From: Chloroflexi bacterium UBA6265
GTDB taxonomy: Bacteria > Chloroflexota > Chloroflexia > Thermomicrobiales > UBA6265
Assembly: GCA_002440805.1 (NCBI GenBank)
Contig: DJVD01000093.1
Coordinates: forward strand, 7,589-13,961
Length of the DNA: 6,373 nt
Direction: 5' to 3'
In this document: positions 1 to 6,373 of the stretch, piece by piece
Numbering within the stretch: position 1 is the first letter of the stretch
Layout: each line of letters starts with the position of its first letter
Position numbers and translations under genes: made by a program
The notes under the pieces: model-generated
Database searches by the model: none
The model's input: only the letters and a program-made list of their open reading frames with translations
What the model was told of the DNA's origin: nothing

Positions 1-1
1 G

Positions 2-1459
2 GCAAAAGATCGGCTGCAGCAACGCCGGCAATCGACGCGCGATGCGTGGGAGGCCCTCAGCCTGACGCCACAATGGCGTGACCAGGACGTGCCCCAACTC
101 ACCGAGGCCCACAACCGCGCGCGGGCCCTTGTCGACCGCCGGGCGGAAACTGACGAGCAACTGCGAGCGCTCGATCACATGGAGCGGGTGGCGCTACGGT
201 CCCGCGAGATTGAAATGGCGCAGGCGAGGGTCGTTGCTGCCCGGTGCAAACTCGCGGATGATCGCGATCGCATCGCCGCCAGCGTGGTGGGGGATCTGTT
301 GCTCTCCACCGTGCAGCAGGAAACCCGCGACGCGGCCCTGCCGATTGTGTTCCATCGCGCGCGCGAACTCTTTGCCATCATTACTCGCGGCCGCTATGAA
401 TTGCAGTTCGAGGCTGGCCCTCCGCCGGAATTCACCTCGCTTGATACGTCCACCGGGCTCTCGCTTTCCCTCGATCAACTGAGTTCGGGCACGCGGGTGC
501 AGTTACTGATGGCGATCCGGCTCGCGTTTGTGGAAAACGTAGAAATTGGGCCGAAACTCCCGGTGATTTTGGATGAAACACTCGGCAATAGCGACGAGTT
601 CCGGGCCAGTGCAATCATTGATGCCGCAATCGATATCAGCAAGCATGGCCGGCAGGTGTTCTATTTCACTGCCCAGGGCGAGGAAGTAGCCCGCTGGCTT
701 CATCGCGTTGAAGCGATGCCGGCAGAAGACCGTCCCGAGATCCGGGTGATTGAATTGGCCGACGTGCGACGCGACGCCGGATTCGACCGGTTGCCGATTC
801 CGCAACAGGAACCCTCGCGATCGGCATCCATCCCCTCCCCTGCCGATTACGATGCCGAGACATGGGCGGCGACATTGCGCGTGCCAACCATCGATCCCTG
901 GGCGCCTGTTGGCGGGGTGCATCTGTGGCACCTGATCACCGACCACGATGTGCTGCATGCCTTGTTGAGCAGCGATATCGTCACTTTTGGGCAGATGGAA
1001 TCGCTTGAGCGCGCGAATCCAGCGCAACTAGGTTTGGTTCATCCGCAATTACCCAACCAGGTTCCTGGCATTCACGCGCGGGCCGGGCTATTGCACGATG
1101 CGTTGCAGATGTGGCGCATTGGCCGGGCGCGACCGATGCCAACGGGTGCGCTGGCCGAGGCGGACATGATCGATCCCTCCGATCTCGACGAACTTCACTC
1201 CCTGGCTTACGCGTGCGGCAACGATGGCGGCGCATTGATCGAGCAATTACAGACGATGGACGATCCCCCGCTGGCGGAAAAACCACTGGAAGCGCTGGAA
1301 CTGTGGATGATCTCCGAGGGGTATGTGTCGCAGGGTCAGGCAATGAGCGTCGGCGATATCCGCGCCCGGTTGGTCGCCCTGGGATCGGCCGCTATCCGCG
1401 CGGGCGAGATTGAGGCGGAAACCATCGAACACATCGTGGCTCAGGTGTCGTCATGGTAG
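2..1459 (+). CDS. SMC/RecN/YhaN-type ABC ATPase, C-terminal part (5' end cut by window edge)
   Basis: The frame is open from the first complete codon at base 2 with no stop upstream, so this is the last 485 residues of a longer protein. The GTG at 89 is internal to a helix and has no ribosome binding site, so it is unlikely to be the start. Numbering from base 2, residues 1-110 are charged and heptad-like (arm of an SMC-like ATPase). Residues 160-168 (LSSGTRVQL) are the ABC signature. Residues 187-192 (PVILDE) are Walker B with the catalytic Glu, followed by a D-loop (LGNSD). Residues 218-225 (QVFYFTAQ) sit where the switch His is expected, but Gln is present. Walker A must lie upstream. The signature and Walker B spacing resemble YhaN/RecF/SbcC-like repair ATPases. 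Residues 233-485 form an extra acidic, Trp-containing, mostly helical region that I do not recognise. The role is probably DNA-end processing, repair or defence. The gene overlaps the convergent membrane-protein gene by 9 bases. Confidence 0.85.
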   Translation, partial: AKDRLQQRRQSTRDAWEALSLTPQWRDQDVPQLTEAHNRARALVDRRAETDEQLRALDHMERVALRSREIEMAQARVVAARCKLADDRDRIAASVVGDLLLSTVQQETRDAALPIVFHRARELFAIITRGRYELQFEAGPPPEFTSLDTSTGLSLSLDQLSSGTRVQLLMAIRLAFVENVEIGPKLPVILDETLGNSDEFRASAIIDAAIDISKHGRQVFYFTAQGEEVARWLHRVEAMPAEDRPEIRVIELADVRRDAGFDRLPIPQQEPSRSASIPSPADYDAETWAATLRVPTIDPWAPVGGVHLWHLITDHDVLHALLSSDIVTFGQMESLERANPAQLGLVHPQLPNQVPGIHARAGLLHDALQMWRIGRARPMPTGALAEADMIDPSDLDELHSLAYACGNDGGALIEQLQTMDDPPLAEKPLEALELWMISEGYVSQGQAMSVGDIRARLVALGSAAIRAGEIEAETIEHIVAQVSSW

Positions 1460-2998
1460 CGGCGCGGCGTCCGTGAATCCGGGCCAAAAGGGAATCACGT
1501 AGGCGCTGTAGATGATCACGTTAATTGTCACCAGGCCGAGGAAGATCGCCGCACCTACATAGGGGAGCCAGTGACGCGGGAACCAGGAGCGGAAGCCGAG
1601 CATCAGCAGCACGGCCCCGGGCACGATCATGGGGAAGTAGTAGCGTGCCTGGGTGAGCGCAAACGAGGTGCCGAACTGCAGCACCGCGTAGTATCCGAGC
1701 ACGCAGGCCACACCCATGGTGAGGATACCGGTCACCTGCCAGGGCAGGATGGCCATGGTTTCGTCGCGATGATCGCGAATTTCGGTGAACGAAAGCCCTT
1801 GCTCTTCCAACCTGATGATCTCGCGTTGGGATTTGAGGAACCGAATGGCATACACCGCCAGGCCAACGATGCCAAACAGCGCCAGCCACAGCAGCACGCG
1901 CAGCAGGGTGTTATCGCCTTCCATATCGAGCTGAATCCGGCGCCAGCCAAATGCTCCCCACGTTTCCTTCCACCGATCCCAATGGAACCAGCGGTTGGTG
2001 AGCATTTCCATAATCCCGGGATTGGATCCGCCGGAATAGTTCCACCACTGCAGCTCTTTCACGCGATTGAGCGCCGTGGCATCGCCGTACTGCACCATCA
2101 TATACAGGTACCACGGCATCACCAGCACAGCACTGATGCCGGCGGTTAGCGCACCTTTTGGCAACCACTGCCGCCAACGCCGCACACCAATACCGAACAT
2201 CATGGCGATGCCCACCAGCACAGCCACAATGATTGACGTGGTTTTCGCCAGCACCGCAAACCCGAGGAGCATGCCGATCAGCATGCAGATCCACCACGGG
2301 AAGCGCTTGCGTAACCCCAGCGTGAGCAACCACACCACCGCGCTGGTGAGGGCGATGGCGAGGATATCGTTGTTAAGCATGGTCGATTCATAGGAAATTT
2401 GCGGCTGAAACGCGACGAAGGCTGGCACAGTCATGGCAAGGAAGTGGTCGCGCGGGAAAAGGGTTCGCACGGTCAGGTAAGCCAACGCGATGGTTGCCAT
2501 CCCGAACGGAATGGTAGCGAACCGGAACATCATCAGTTGCTGCTGCACATCCAGTGTTTTTACGAGGTGATACAGCGGCGTCATCAGCGCGTAAAACAGC
2601 GGTGGATGGTTACCCGTGTAGACCCAGCCGGATGGATAAAACCTGTTGTCGTAAGAAACGGTCCACACTGGATTAGGCTGTCCACCATACCAATCCGGGG
2701 TGGTGTAGGTGGTGATTTTGCCGCCGACGTGCGCGTATTCGTACAACTCCTGGGGCATTCGATCCCATTTGAAGCTGTTGCCCTGGTCGGCGTATTGCTC
2801 GCGCCAGGATTCGATCTCCGGGATGACCGGAACGCGATGCTCTTCGGCGAAAATGCGCAGGTAGGCGTAATGGGCAACTTCATCGTGGCCGGAGAAGGCG
2901 GGAAACGCCAGGGCTGTGGCCACACCCTTGGCGGCAAACAGGGCCAACAGCAACCACAGGAACGTGAGCGGAACCGGGCGTTTGCGAGGTACGGTCAC
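1451..2998 (-). CDS. GT-C / DUF2142-like membrane glycosyltransferase, paralogue 2
   Basis: A 515-residue integral membrane protein with about ten or more hydrophobic segments. It starts with a short basic tail and then a first membrane helix (about residues 12-35). Next comes a loop with SGHDEVAH (36-43), the acidic pair after helix 1 that is typical of GT-C enzymes using lipid-linked sugar donors. Other landmarks are NHPP (130-133), LNND (208-211), RWKETWG (342-348) and TQARYYFP (449-456). The last resembles the Q-x-RY-x-P motif of DUF2142-like proteins. A charged cytoplasmic-looking loop at about 385-417 is longer than in the paralogue. I chose the GTG at 2998 because GGGAG lies six bases before it (3009-3005) and because its N-terminus then matches the upstream paralogue (MTVP against MTLFP). 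A TTG at 3058 would add 20 residues without a good ribosome binding site. It likely transfers a sugar in envelope or exopolysaccharide glycosylation; the substrate is unknown. It is the second gene of a probable operon. Confidence 0.82.
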   Translation of the reverse strand: MTVPRKRPVPLTFLWLLLALFAAKGVATALAFPAFSGHDEVAHYAYLRIFAEEHRVPVIPEIESWREQYADQGNSFKWDRMPQELYEYAHVGGKITTYTTPDWYGGQPNPVWTVSYDNRFYPSGWVYTGNHPPLFYALMTPLYHLVKTLDVQQQLMMFRFATIPFGMATIALAYLTVRTLFPRDHFLAMTVPAFVAFQPQISYESTMLNNDILAIALTSAVVWLLTLGLRKRFPWWICMLIGMLLGFAVLAKTTSIIVAVLVGIAMMFGIGVRRWRQWLPKGALTAGISAVLVMPWYLYMMVQYGDATALNRVKELQWWNYSGGSNPGIMEMLTNRWFHWDRWKETWGAFGWRRIQLDMEGDNTLLRVLLWLALFGIVGLAVYAIRFLKSQREIIRLEEQGLSFTEIRDHRDETMAILPWQVTGILTMGVACVLGYYAVLQFGTSFALTQARYYFPMIVPGAVLLMLGFRSWFPRHWLPYVGAAIFLGLVTINVIIYSAYVIPFWPGFTDAAPLP

Positions 2999-3004
2999 AA
3001 GTAA

Positions 3005-3009
3005 CTCCC
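3005..3009 (-). promoter_or_regulatory. Ribosome binding site that decides the start of paralogue 2
   Basis: On the minus strand this reads GGGAG, six bases before the GTG at 2998. The longer reading frame from TTG at 3058 has no comparable purine-rich sequence before it. The motif therefore supports the shorter 515-residue protein and a 61-base intergenic gap after the stop of the upstream paralogue. Confidence 0.6.
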
Positions 3010-3059
3010 GGGCACGAGCCGGCCATACACGATTCCTGCCCACCGCAGGTTGAACCAAA

Positions 3060-4580
3060 TCAGTGTACCGCGCCGCCAGCCATTGGATGCCAATACGGCA
3101 GGAACCAGGCGGTGTAGATGAGGATATTGAGCACCACCATCCCGAGGAAAAGCAGGGCTCCCCACATACGCACGAAGCGCATGGGCACCAGGGATCGGAA
3201 CCCGAGCATCAACAGGATGGAGGCCGGCACGATCATCGGGAAATAGTACCGGGCCTGGGTAAGACTGAACGTGAGGCCGAACTGCAAGACGCTAAAGTAG
3301 CCAAGCGCACAGGCAAACAGCATCACGCCGAGCGCGATCCATTGCCACTGTCGCGGCCGGAAGACCTCGTCACTGCCCTCCCCTGCTCGCCGCACCCGCC
3401 ACAGCCACAGGCCAACACCGGCCGTGCCGTGAAGCGTGATCACCAGCAATGCCACCAGGAATGTGGGCCTGCGGTCGCCGATGCCATACACATCGGCCAT
3501 GTAGCCATCGAGCTCAATCAGCCGCCAACCGAACTCGCCCCACGTTTCCTTCCAGCGGAACCAGAAAAACGTCGGATCGGTCAGTTGACCTAGCAGCGTG
3601 GGCGGATCATCCTCGCGTGCGTTCCACCAAGATTGCAGGTCAGAAATCTGCGAGAGCGCCGTCGGATTGCCGTACGTGCGTAACATGAACCATTGCCACG
3701 GCGCGATGATAGCCGCGCCAATGGCGGCCACGGCAGCGCCCTTTGGCAACCATGCTCGCCAGTTGCGCCAGCCGATTCCGGCAACCATGGCAAGTGCGAC
3801 TACGATCGCCATGCTCGCTGACGTGGTTTTGCCCAGCATGGCCAGGCCAAACAGTACGCCCAGCCAGCTCGTAGTTTTCCAGGTAAAACCGCTACGCAAT
3901 CCTTCTATCAACAACCAGAACATGCCGCTGGCGAACATGATCGCGACGATATCGTTATTGACGATGGCGGCCTCATAGGCCACCTGCGGTTGCATGGCGA
4001 CAAATGCCGGCACCAGCAGGCGGAGGAAGAGATCGTTGCGGAACAATGCCCGGGCTGCCAACCACGCAAACACCACCGTCCCCAGACCAAACGGGATGGT
4101 GGCCAACCGGAAGAAGTACGACTGCTGCTCACTGCCGAGGTGATTGGTCAGCTTCTCAACCGGAGCGAGCCAGAGGTAATACAGCGGTGGATGATTGGCA
4201 GTATAGATCCAGCCACTGGGATACCACTGGCCGTCCTCTCCCTCGGCCTCGCGCGGGATCACCAGTTGCTGGCGCAGCCAATCGGGGGTAGTGAAATGGC
4301 CAGCATAGCGATAGTACTCATCGGGAATCTCATCGAAGCTGGTGTCGCCCCCGGTTAGCCTGGCTTCACGCCAGCTTTCCAAATCGGGAATGCGCGGCAG
4401 CCTCCCCTCCTCTGCCACAATCTTCACGTAGCTGATATGGGCGATTTCATCGTGACCGCTGTATGGCGCGCCGGTGAGTGCGATCAGGATGCCCTTGGCA
4501 AGGAACATCCCCAGCAGCACCCACAAGAAGATGCGGGCGATGCGTTCGGTTGCATTGGTCTCGCCGGGGAATAAGGTCAC
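3060..4580 (-). CDS. GT-C / DUF2142-like membrane glycosyltransferase, paralogue 1
   Basis: A 506-residue polytopic membrane protein and the first gene of the minus-strand pair. Helix 1 (about 17-37) is followed by SGHDEIAH (41-48), whose Asp44/Glu45 are the likely catalytic or metal-binding acids of a GT-C enzyme. Then come NHPP (129-132), VNND (207-210), a basic WRNWRAWLPKG stretch between membrane segments (271-281), RWKETWG (342-348) and TQARYYFP (441-447). It aligns with the downstream gene along nearly its whole length, at roughly half identical residues by eye, with the same order of motifs. This indicates tandem duplication. The GTG at 4580 is preceded by AAGGA with a six-base spacer (4591-4587), a convincing start. 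It probably glycosylates an envelope lipid, polymer or protein on the outer face of the membrane from a polyprenyl-phosphate sugar; no substrate can be inferred. A plain DUF2142 protein of unknown function is the conservative alternative name. Confidence 0.82.
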   Translation of the reverse strand: MTLFPGETNATERIARIFLWVLLGMFLAKGILIALTGAPYSGHDEIAHISYVKIVAEEGRLPRIPDLESWREARLTGGDTSFDEIPDEYYRYAGHFTTPDWLRQQLVIPREAEGEDGQWYPSGWIYTANHPPLYYLWLAPVEKLTNHLGSEQQSYFFRLATIPFGLGTVVFAWLAARALFRNDLFLRLLVPAFVAMQPQVAYEAAIVNNDIVAIMFASGMFWLLIEGLRSGFTWKTTSWLGVLFGLAMLGKTTSASMAIVVALAMVAGIGWRNWRAWLPKGAAVAAIGAAIIAPWQWFMLRTYGNPTALSQISDLQSWWNAREDDPPTLLGQLTDPTFFWFRWKETWGEFGWRLIELDGYMADVYGIGDRRPTFLVALLVITLHGTAGVGLWLWRVRRAGEGSDEVFRPRQWQWIALGVMLFACALGYFSVLQFGLTFSLTQARYYFPMIVPASILLMLGFRSLVPMRFVRMWGALLFLGMVVLNILIYTAWFLPYWHPMAGGAVH

Positions 4581-4586
4581 ACACTG

Positions 4587-4591
4587 TCCTT
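4587..4591 (-). promoter_or_regulatory. Ribosome binding site of paralogue 1
   Basis: AAGGA on the minus strand, six bases before the GTG at 4580. It supports that start over the overlapping out-of-frame GTG two bases upstream. Confidence 0.6.
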
Positions 4592-4612
4592 GGAGTTAGC
4601 TAGTATCACGGC

Positions 4613-4626
4613 GTGGATGTATCCAC
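4613..4626. promoter_or_regulatory. Perfect inverted repeat, candidate operator in divergent intergenic region
   Basis: GTGGAT and ATCCAC form perfect 6-base arms around a 2-base GT centre. The dyad lies in the 80-base gap between the divergently transcribed membrane-protein operon (start 4580) and the DUF6157 gene (start 4661), 33 and 35 bases from the two starts. This is where a repressor acting on either promoter would bind. The nearby TAGTAT (4601-4606, plus) is only a weak -10 candidate, and I see no convincing -35. No regulator gene is in the window. A chance dyad is possible. Confidence 0.35.
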
Positions 4627-4646
4627 CCGGCAAAGTGTACCTATCC

Positions 4647-4652
4647 AGGGAG
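4647..4652 (+). promoter_or_regulatory. Ribosome binding site of the DUF6157 gene
   Basis: AGGGAG, eight bases before the ATG at 4661. It selects this ATG over the in-frame GTG at 4613, which would add 16 residues that I do not recall from the family and which falls inside the intergenic dyad. Confidence 0.65.
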
Positions 4653-4660
4653 TGAGCGGC

Positions 4661-5062
4661 ATGTCTACCAACTATTACAACACCCTGATCCAGATCGCCG
4701 AAGATTCGCCAACGTTATCAGCTGTTACACCAGATTTGACCAAACAAACCGTTGCATCATTACAGTTCACCCTTATTTCGGAACAACCATACACTTACAC
4801 ATCTGATGAAATAATCTTCGCCCGGGTGGCAGAACAGCAAGGAATTGCACCCGAAAATGTGGCCGCTGAGCGCGAAGCCTACTTCGCATCGGGTCGCGCC
4901 TGCCTGCGAACATCACCCCTCGCCAAAACACATGGCTGGGGAATTCATGCCAACGCCGAAGGGAAATTGGCCCTGGTCGCGGCCGATTCGGAAGAGTACA
5001 GAGAGCTGATGGAGGACGACAGTGTCACCAAGGTGCGGGCAATGCGCCGAAGCAGGCGCTAG
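4661..5062 (+). CDS. DUF6157 family protein
   Basis: A 133-residue soluble protein with no signal peptide or membrane segment, close to the usual size of this family as I recall it. Recognisable family features in order are: NYYNTLIQIAEDSP at the N-terminus (4-17), a TVASLQF strand (30-36), PYTYTSDEIIF (43-53), an acidic helix with EREAYFASGRACLR (70-83), the strongly conserved-looking SPLAKTHGWGIH (85-96), GKLALVAADSEEY (101-113) and a basic C-terminus KVRAMRRSRR (124-133). The biochemical function is unknown. The start is the ATG with AGGGAG before it. The first 200 bases are only about 40-50% G+C, well below the roughly 60% of neighbouring genes, while the second half returns to about 60%. 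It is transcribed alone, divergent from the membrane-protein pair, and ends in a stop shared with the convergent hydrolase gene. Confidence 0.88.
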   Translation: MSTNYYNTLIQIAEDSPTLSAVTPDLTKQTVASLQFTLISEQPYTYTSDEIIFARVAEQQGIAPENVAAEREAYFASGRACLRTSPLAKTHGWGIHANAEGKLALVAADSEEYRELMEDDSVTKVRAMRRSRR

Positions 5063-6357
5063 CCGTTACCCTCGTCAGCCGGCAGCAAGCGGGCATACTC
5101 CGTGAATTCTTCGTCCGGTTCAACAGGAGCGCCGTGGGGGTGATATGTCCCCTGCTCGATCGCATCCTTGCCAATGGTGGCGAGCTCGGCACCAGATGTG
5201 ATTCCCTGAGCCTTCGCCTCCCCTATCGCCGCAATCCAGGTGGCGGCCTCCCAGGTCCACTGATCCCCGGCAGCGTACAGGCAATGGCCGATGTCCGGAT
5301 ACCAAATGTAGGTGGCGCGATCACCAAGTGCGGCAGCGAGATGCTGGCTTTCGTTGGGCGGCACGATCATGTCGTGACCTGCTCCGAAAATCAGCATCGG
5401 TTGCGCGGTCTGCCCGGCGGCAGCAATGGCATCAAATCGTTCGGCAAACTGCTCGCGGTCATCATCACTGGTCGCATCGCGGAGCTCGGCTCGCAGGATG
5501 CTCGACGAATGCAGCATCCACCGCGCGGGCTGCACGGCCGGGGTTACGGCCACAACCGCCATCACGCCTGGCATACGCCGGCAGATGCGAATGGCTTCGT
5601 TGCCACCGAGGCTCGCGCCAGCCAGTACAACCCGTCGGAGATCAATTGCCGTTTCGTTGTAGAGCATGGCGAACACGCCATCGAGAATGTCAGTGGCACC
5701 GGGATTGATCGGACCAAGAGCTGTTGCCTCACCAGTGCCGGGGCTATCAACCGCCAGTACCGCGTAGCCAGCCTCGAGGAACCGGGGGGCCCAGAGAAAG
5801 GTCTCTTCCTTGGATTGCGACACGCCGTTAAGCAGCACCACCAAACCAAACGGTCCATCCCCTACTTCGGGAATCTGGAAAAGCACGGGCAAGGCACGGT
5901 CACCCCACGGGATCGTGAAGTGACGCGCCGCCGGGTTACGCACGGCCAGCGATAACTTCGCCAGGTTGGCCGCCCAGGCGCGACAGCTATCCCGGGTTTT
6001 GAGATCGCGCAATTCCATGATCTGGGCAATGTGATAGCACATCGATGCCTGGTAGCGCGCCCGCTCCGCCTCGAGCGTATTGCCCGCCGAAACCTCGCGC
6101 CGGGAATTGCCCATAAACTGCTGCGCCGTCTCCACCCATTCGGTGCTCCAGTCATCGAGGCTACGAATGGATTTCAGCGTGCTGGTGACAATTTCGGGCG
6201 GAATCCCGAATTGATAGATGCGCGTCATCACGGGACCAGGTAGACGATGCGCGCCAGCGACCTTCAGAAAATAGTTGACATAACGGTGATCGAACTTTTC
6301 CGAGAGGCGCCAGAGATCGGCAGATAGTCCCCAACTTCCCAGGTATGGCTCAGACAC
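5059..6357 (-). CDS. Alpha/beta hydrolase, 2,6-dihydroxypseudooxynicotine hydrolase / FrsA-like
   Basis: A 432-residue cytoplasmic hydrolase with no signal peptide. Residues 1-140 are a helical region containing SLDDWSTEW (66-74) and a helix with ERARYQASMCYHIAQ (98-112), characteristic of the helical cap of DHPON hydrolase-type enzymes. The alpha/beta core follows: oxyanion-loop region NGVSQSKEE (177-185), VDSPGTGE (203-210), nucleophile elbow GASLGG with Ser249, catalytic acid Asp329 in GAGHDMIVP (325-333), and His358 in DIGHCLY (355-361). The triad is complete and the spacing is normal. Relatives cleave C-C bonds next to ketones or hydrolyse esters; the substrate here cannot be read. A roughly 45-residue acidic, Gly/Pro-containing tail follows the core. 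The GTG at 6357 has GGTGGGG five bases before it, but the frame stays open to the window edge, so a longer N-terminus is possible. It overlaps the convergent DUF6157 gene by four bases. Confidence 0.85.
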   Translation of the reverse strand: MSEPYLGSWGLSADLWRLSEKFDHRYVNYFLKVAGAHRLPGPVMTRIYQFGIPPEIVTSTLKSIRSLDDWSTEWVETAQQFMGNSRREVSAGNTLEAERARYQASMCYHIAQIMELRDLKTRDSCRAWAANLAKLSLAVRNPAARHFTIPWGDRALPVLFQIPEVGDGPFGLVVLLNGVSQSKEETFLWAPRFLEAGYAVLAVDSPGTGEATALGPINPGATDILDGVFAMLYNETAIDLRRVVLAGASLGGNEAIRICRRMPGVMAVVAVTPAVQPARWMLHSSSILRAELRDATSDDDREQFAERFDAIAAAGQTAQPMLIFGAGHDMIVPPNESQHLAAALGDRATYIWYPDIGHCLYAAGDQWTWEAATWIAAIGEAKAQGITSGAELATIGKDAIEQGTYHPHGAPVEPDEEFTEYARLLPADEGNG

Positions 6358-6373
6358 GAAGACCCCACCAATC

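Noticed and set aside
264..271. GCGATCGC palindrome (HIP1-like octamer)
   Set aside because: I noticed only this copy while reading and it sits in coding sequence, so it gives no evidence for a repeat family or a cyanobacterial origin.
78..482. Plus-strand frame starting at ATG 73-80 region in another frame of the ATPase gene
   Set aside because: The translation is Ser/Arg/Pro-rich with no recognisable features, while the overlapping frame carries the ABC signature and Walker B.
1472..1499. Imperfect hairpin CGTGAATCC / GGAATCACG with a 10-base loop, 12 bases after the ATPase stop
   Set aside because: One mismatch breaks the stem, no T-tract follows on either strand, and it lies within the coding end of the membrane-protein gene. 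It is not enough to call a terminator.
1956..1972. 17-base repeat shared with 3538-3554
   Set aside because: It is not a mobile or regulatory repeat. It encodes the conserved RWKETWG segment in both paralogues and reflects the gene duplication.
1571..3004. Long plus-strand open frames (1571-2149 and 2399-3004) opposite the second membrane protein
   Set aside because: Their translations are His/Gln/Gly-rich and low in hydrophobic residues, as expected from the complement of membrane-segment codons. The minus-strand gene explains the region.
5044..5059. GCGCC-GAAGCA-GGCGC hairpin at the 3' end of the DUF6157 gene
   Set aside because: The stem is only 5 bases, there is no T-tract on either side, and such short GC dyads are common in GC-rich coding DNA.
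5134..5955. 273-codon plus-strand open frame opposite the hydrolase gene
   Set aside because: It lies fully antisense to a well supported enzyme with an intact triad, shows no protein-like motifs and has no ribosome binding site. It is a high-GC shadow frame.

Overview
The window is about 60% G+C, gene-dense, and uses GTG starts preceded by recognisable Shine-Dalgarno sequences. It is bacterial chromosomal DNA. There is no rRNA, tRNA, ribosomal protein or other marker to fix the lineage. The tandem DUF2142/GT-C-like membrane proteins, a YhaN-type ATPase and a DUF6157 gene would fit a high-GC soil or environmental bacterium such as a Chloroflexota member, but that is a guess. I see no tRNA, rRNA, CRISPR array, insertion sequence, attachment site or replication origin.

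Layout. (1) Bases 2-1459, plus strand: the C-terminal 485 residues of an SMC/RecN/YhaN-type ABC ATPase. Its N-terminus lies off the left edge. The visible part has a helical or coiled-coil stretch, an ABC signature, Walker B, and then an unusual extension of about 250 residues. (2) Bases 4580-1451, minus strand: two tandem, clearly paralogous multi-spanning membrane proteins that look like GT-C/DUF2142-type glycosyltransferases. They form a probable two-gene operon with a 61-base gap. (3) Bases 4581-4660: a divergent intergenic region with a perfect 6+6 dyad, the only real non-coding gap in the window. (4) Bases 4661-5062, plus strand: a small DUF6157 protein whose first 200 bases are clearly AT-richer than the surroundings. 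(5) Bases 6357-5059, minus strand: an alpha/beta hydrolase with a helical N-terminal region, resembling the 2,6-dihydroxypseudooxynicotine hydrolase / FrsA-like group.

Both convergent gene pairs overlap at their stop codons (1451-1459 and 5059-5062). In the second pair the two genes share one palindromic CTAG, read as TAG on each strand. This leaves no room for intergenic terminators.

Functionally the window looks like a patchwork, not a single pathway: an end of a DNA-repair or possibly defence-type ATPase, an envelope-glycosylation pair, an uncharacterised small protein and a hydrolase. I do not see a complete novel multi-gene system. The part most worth following is the left-edge ATPase, with its atypical C-terminal domain and an unseen upstream partner.
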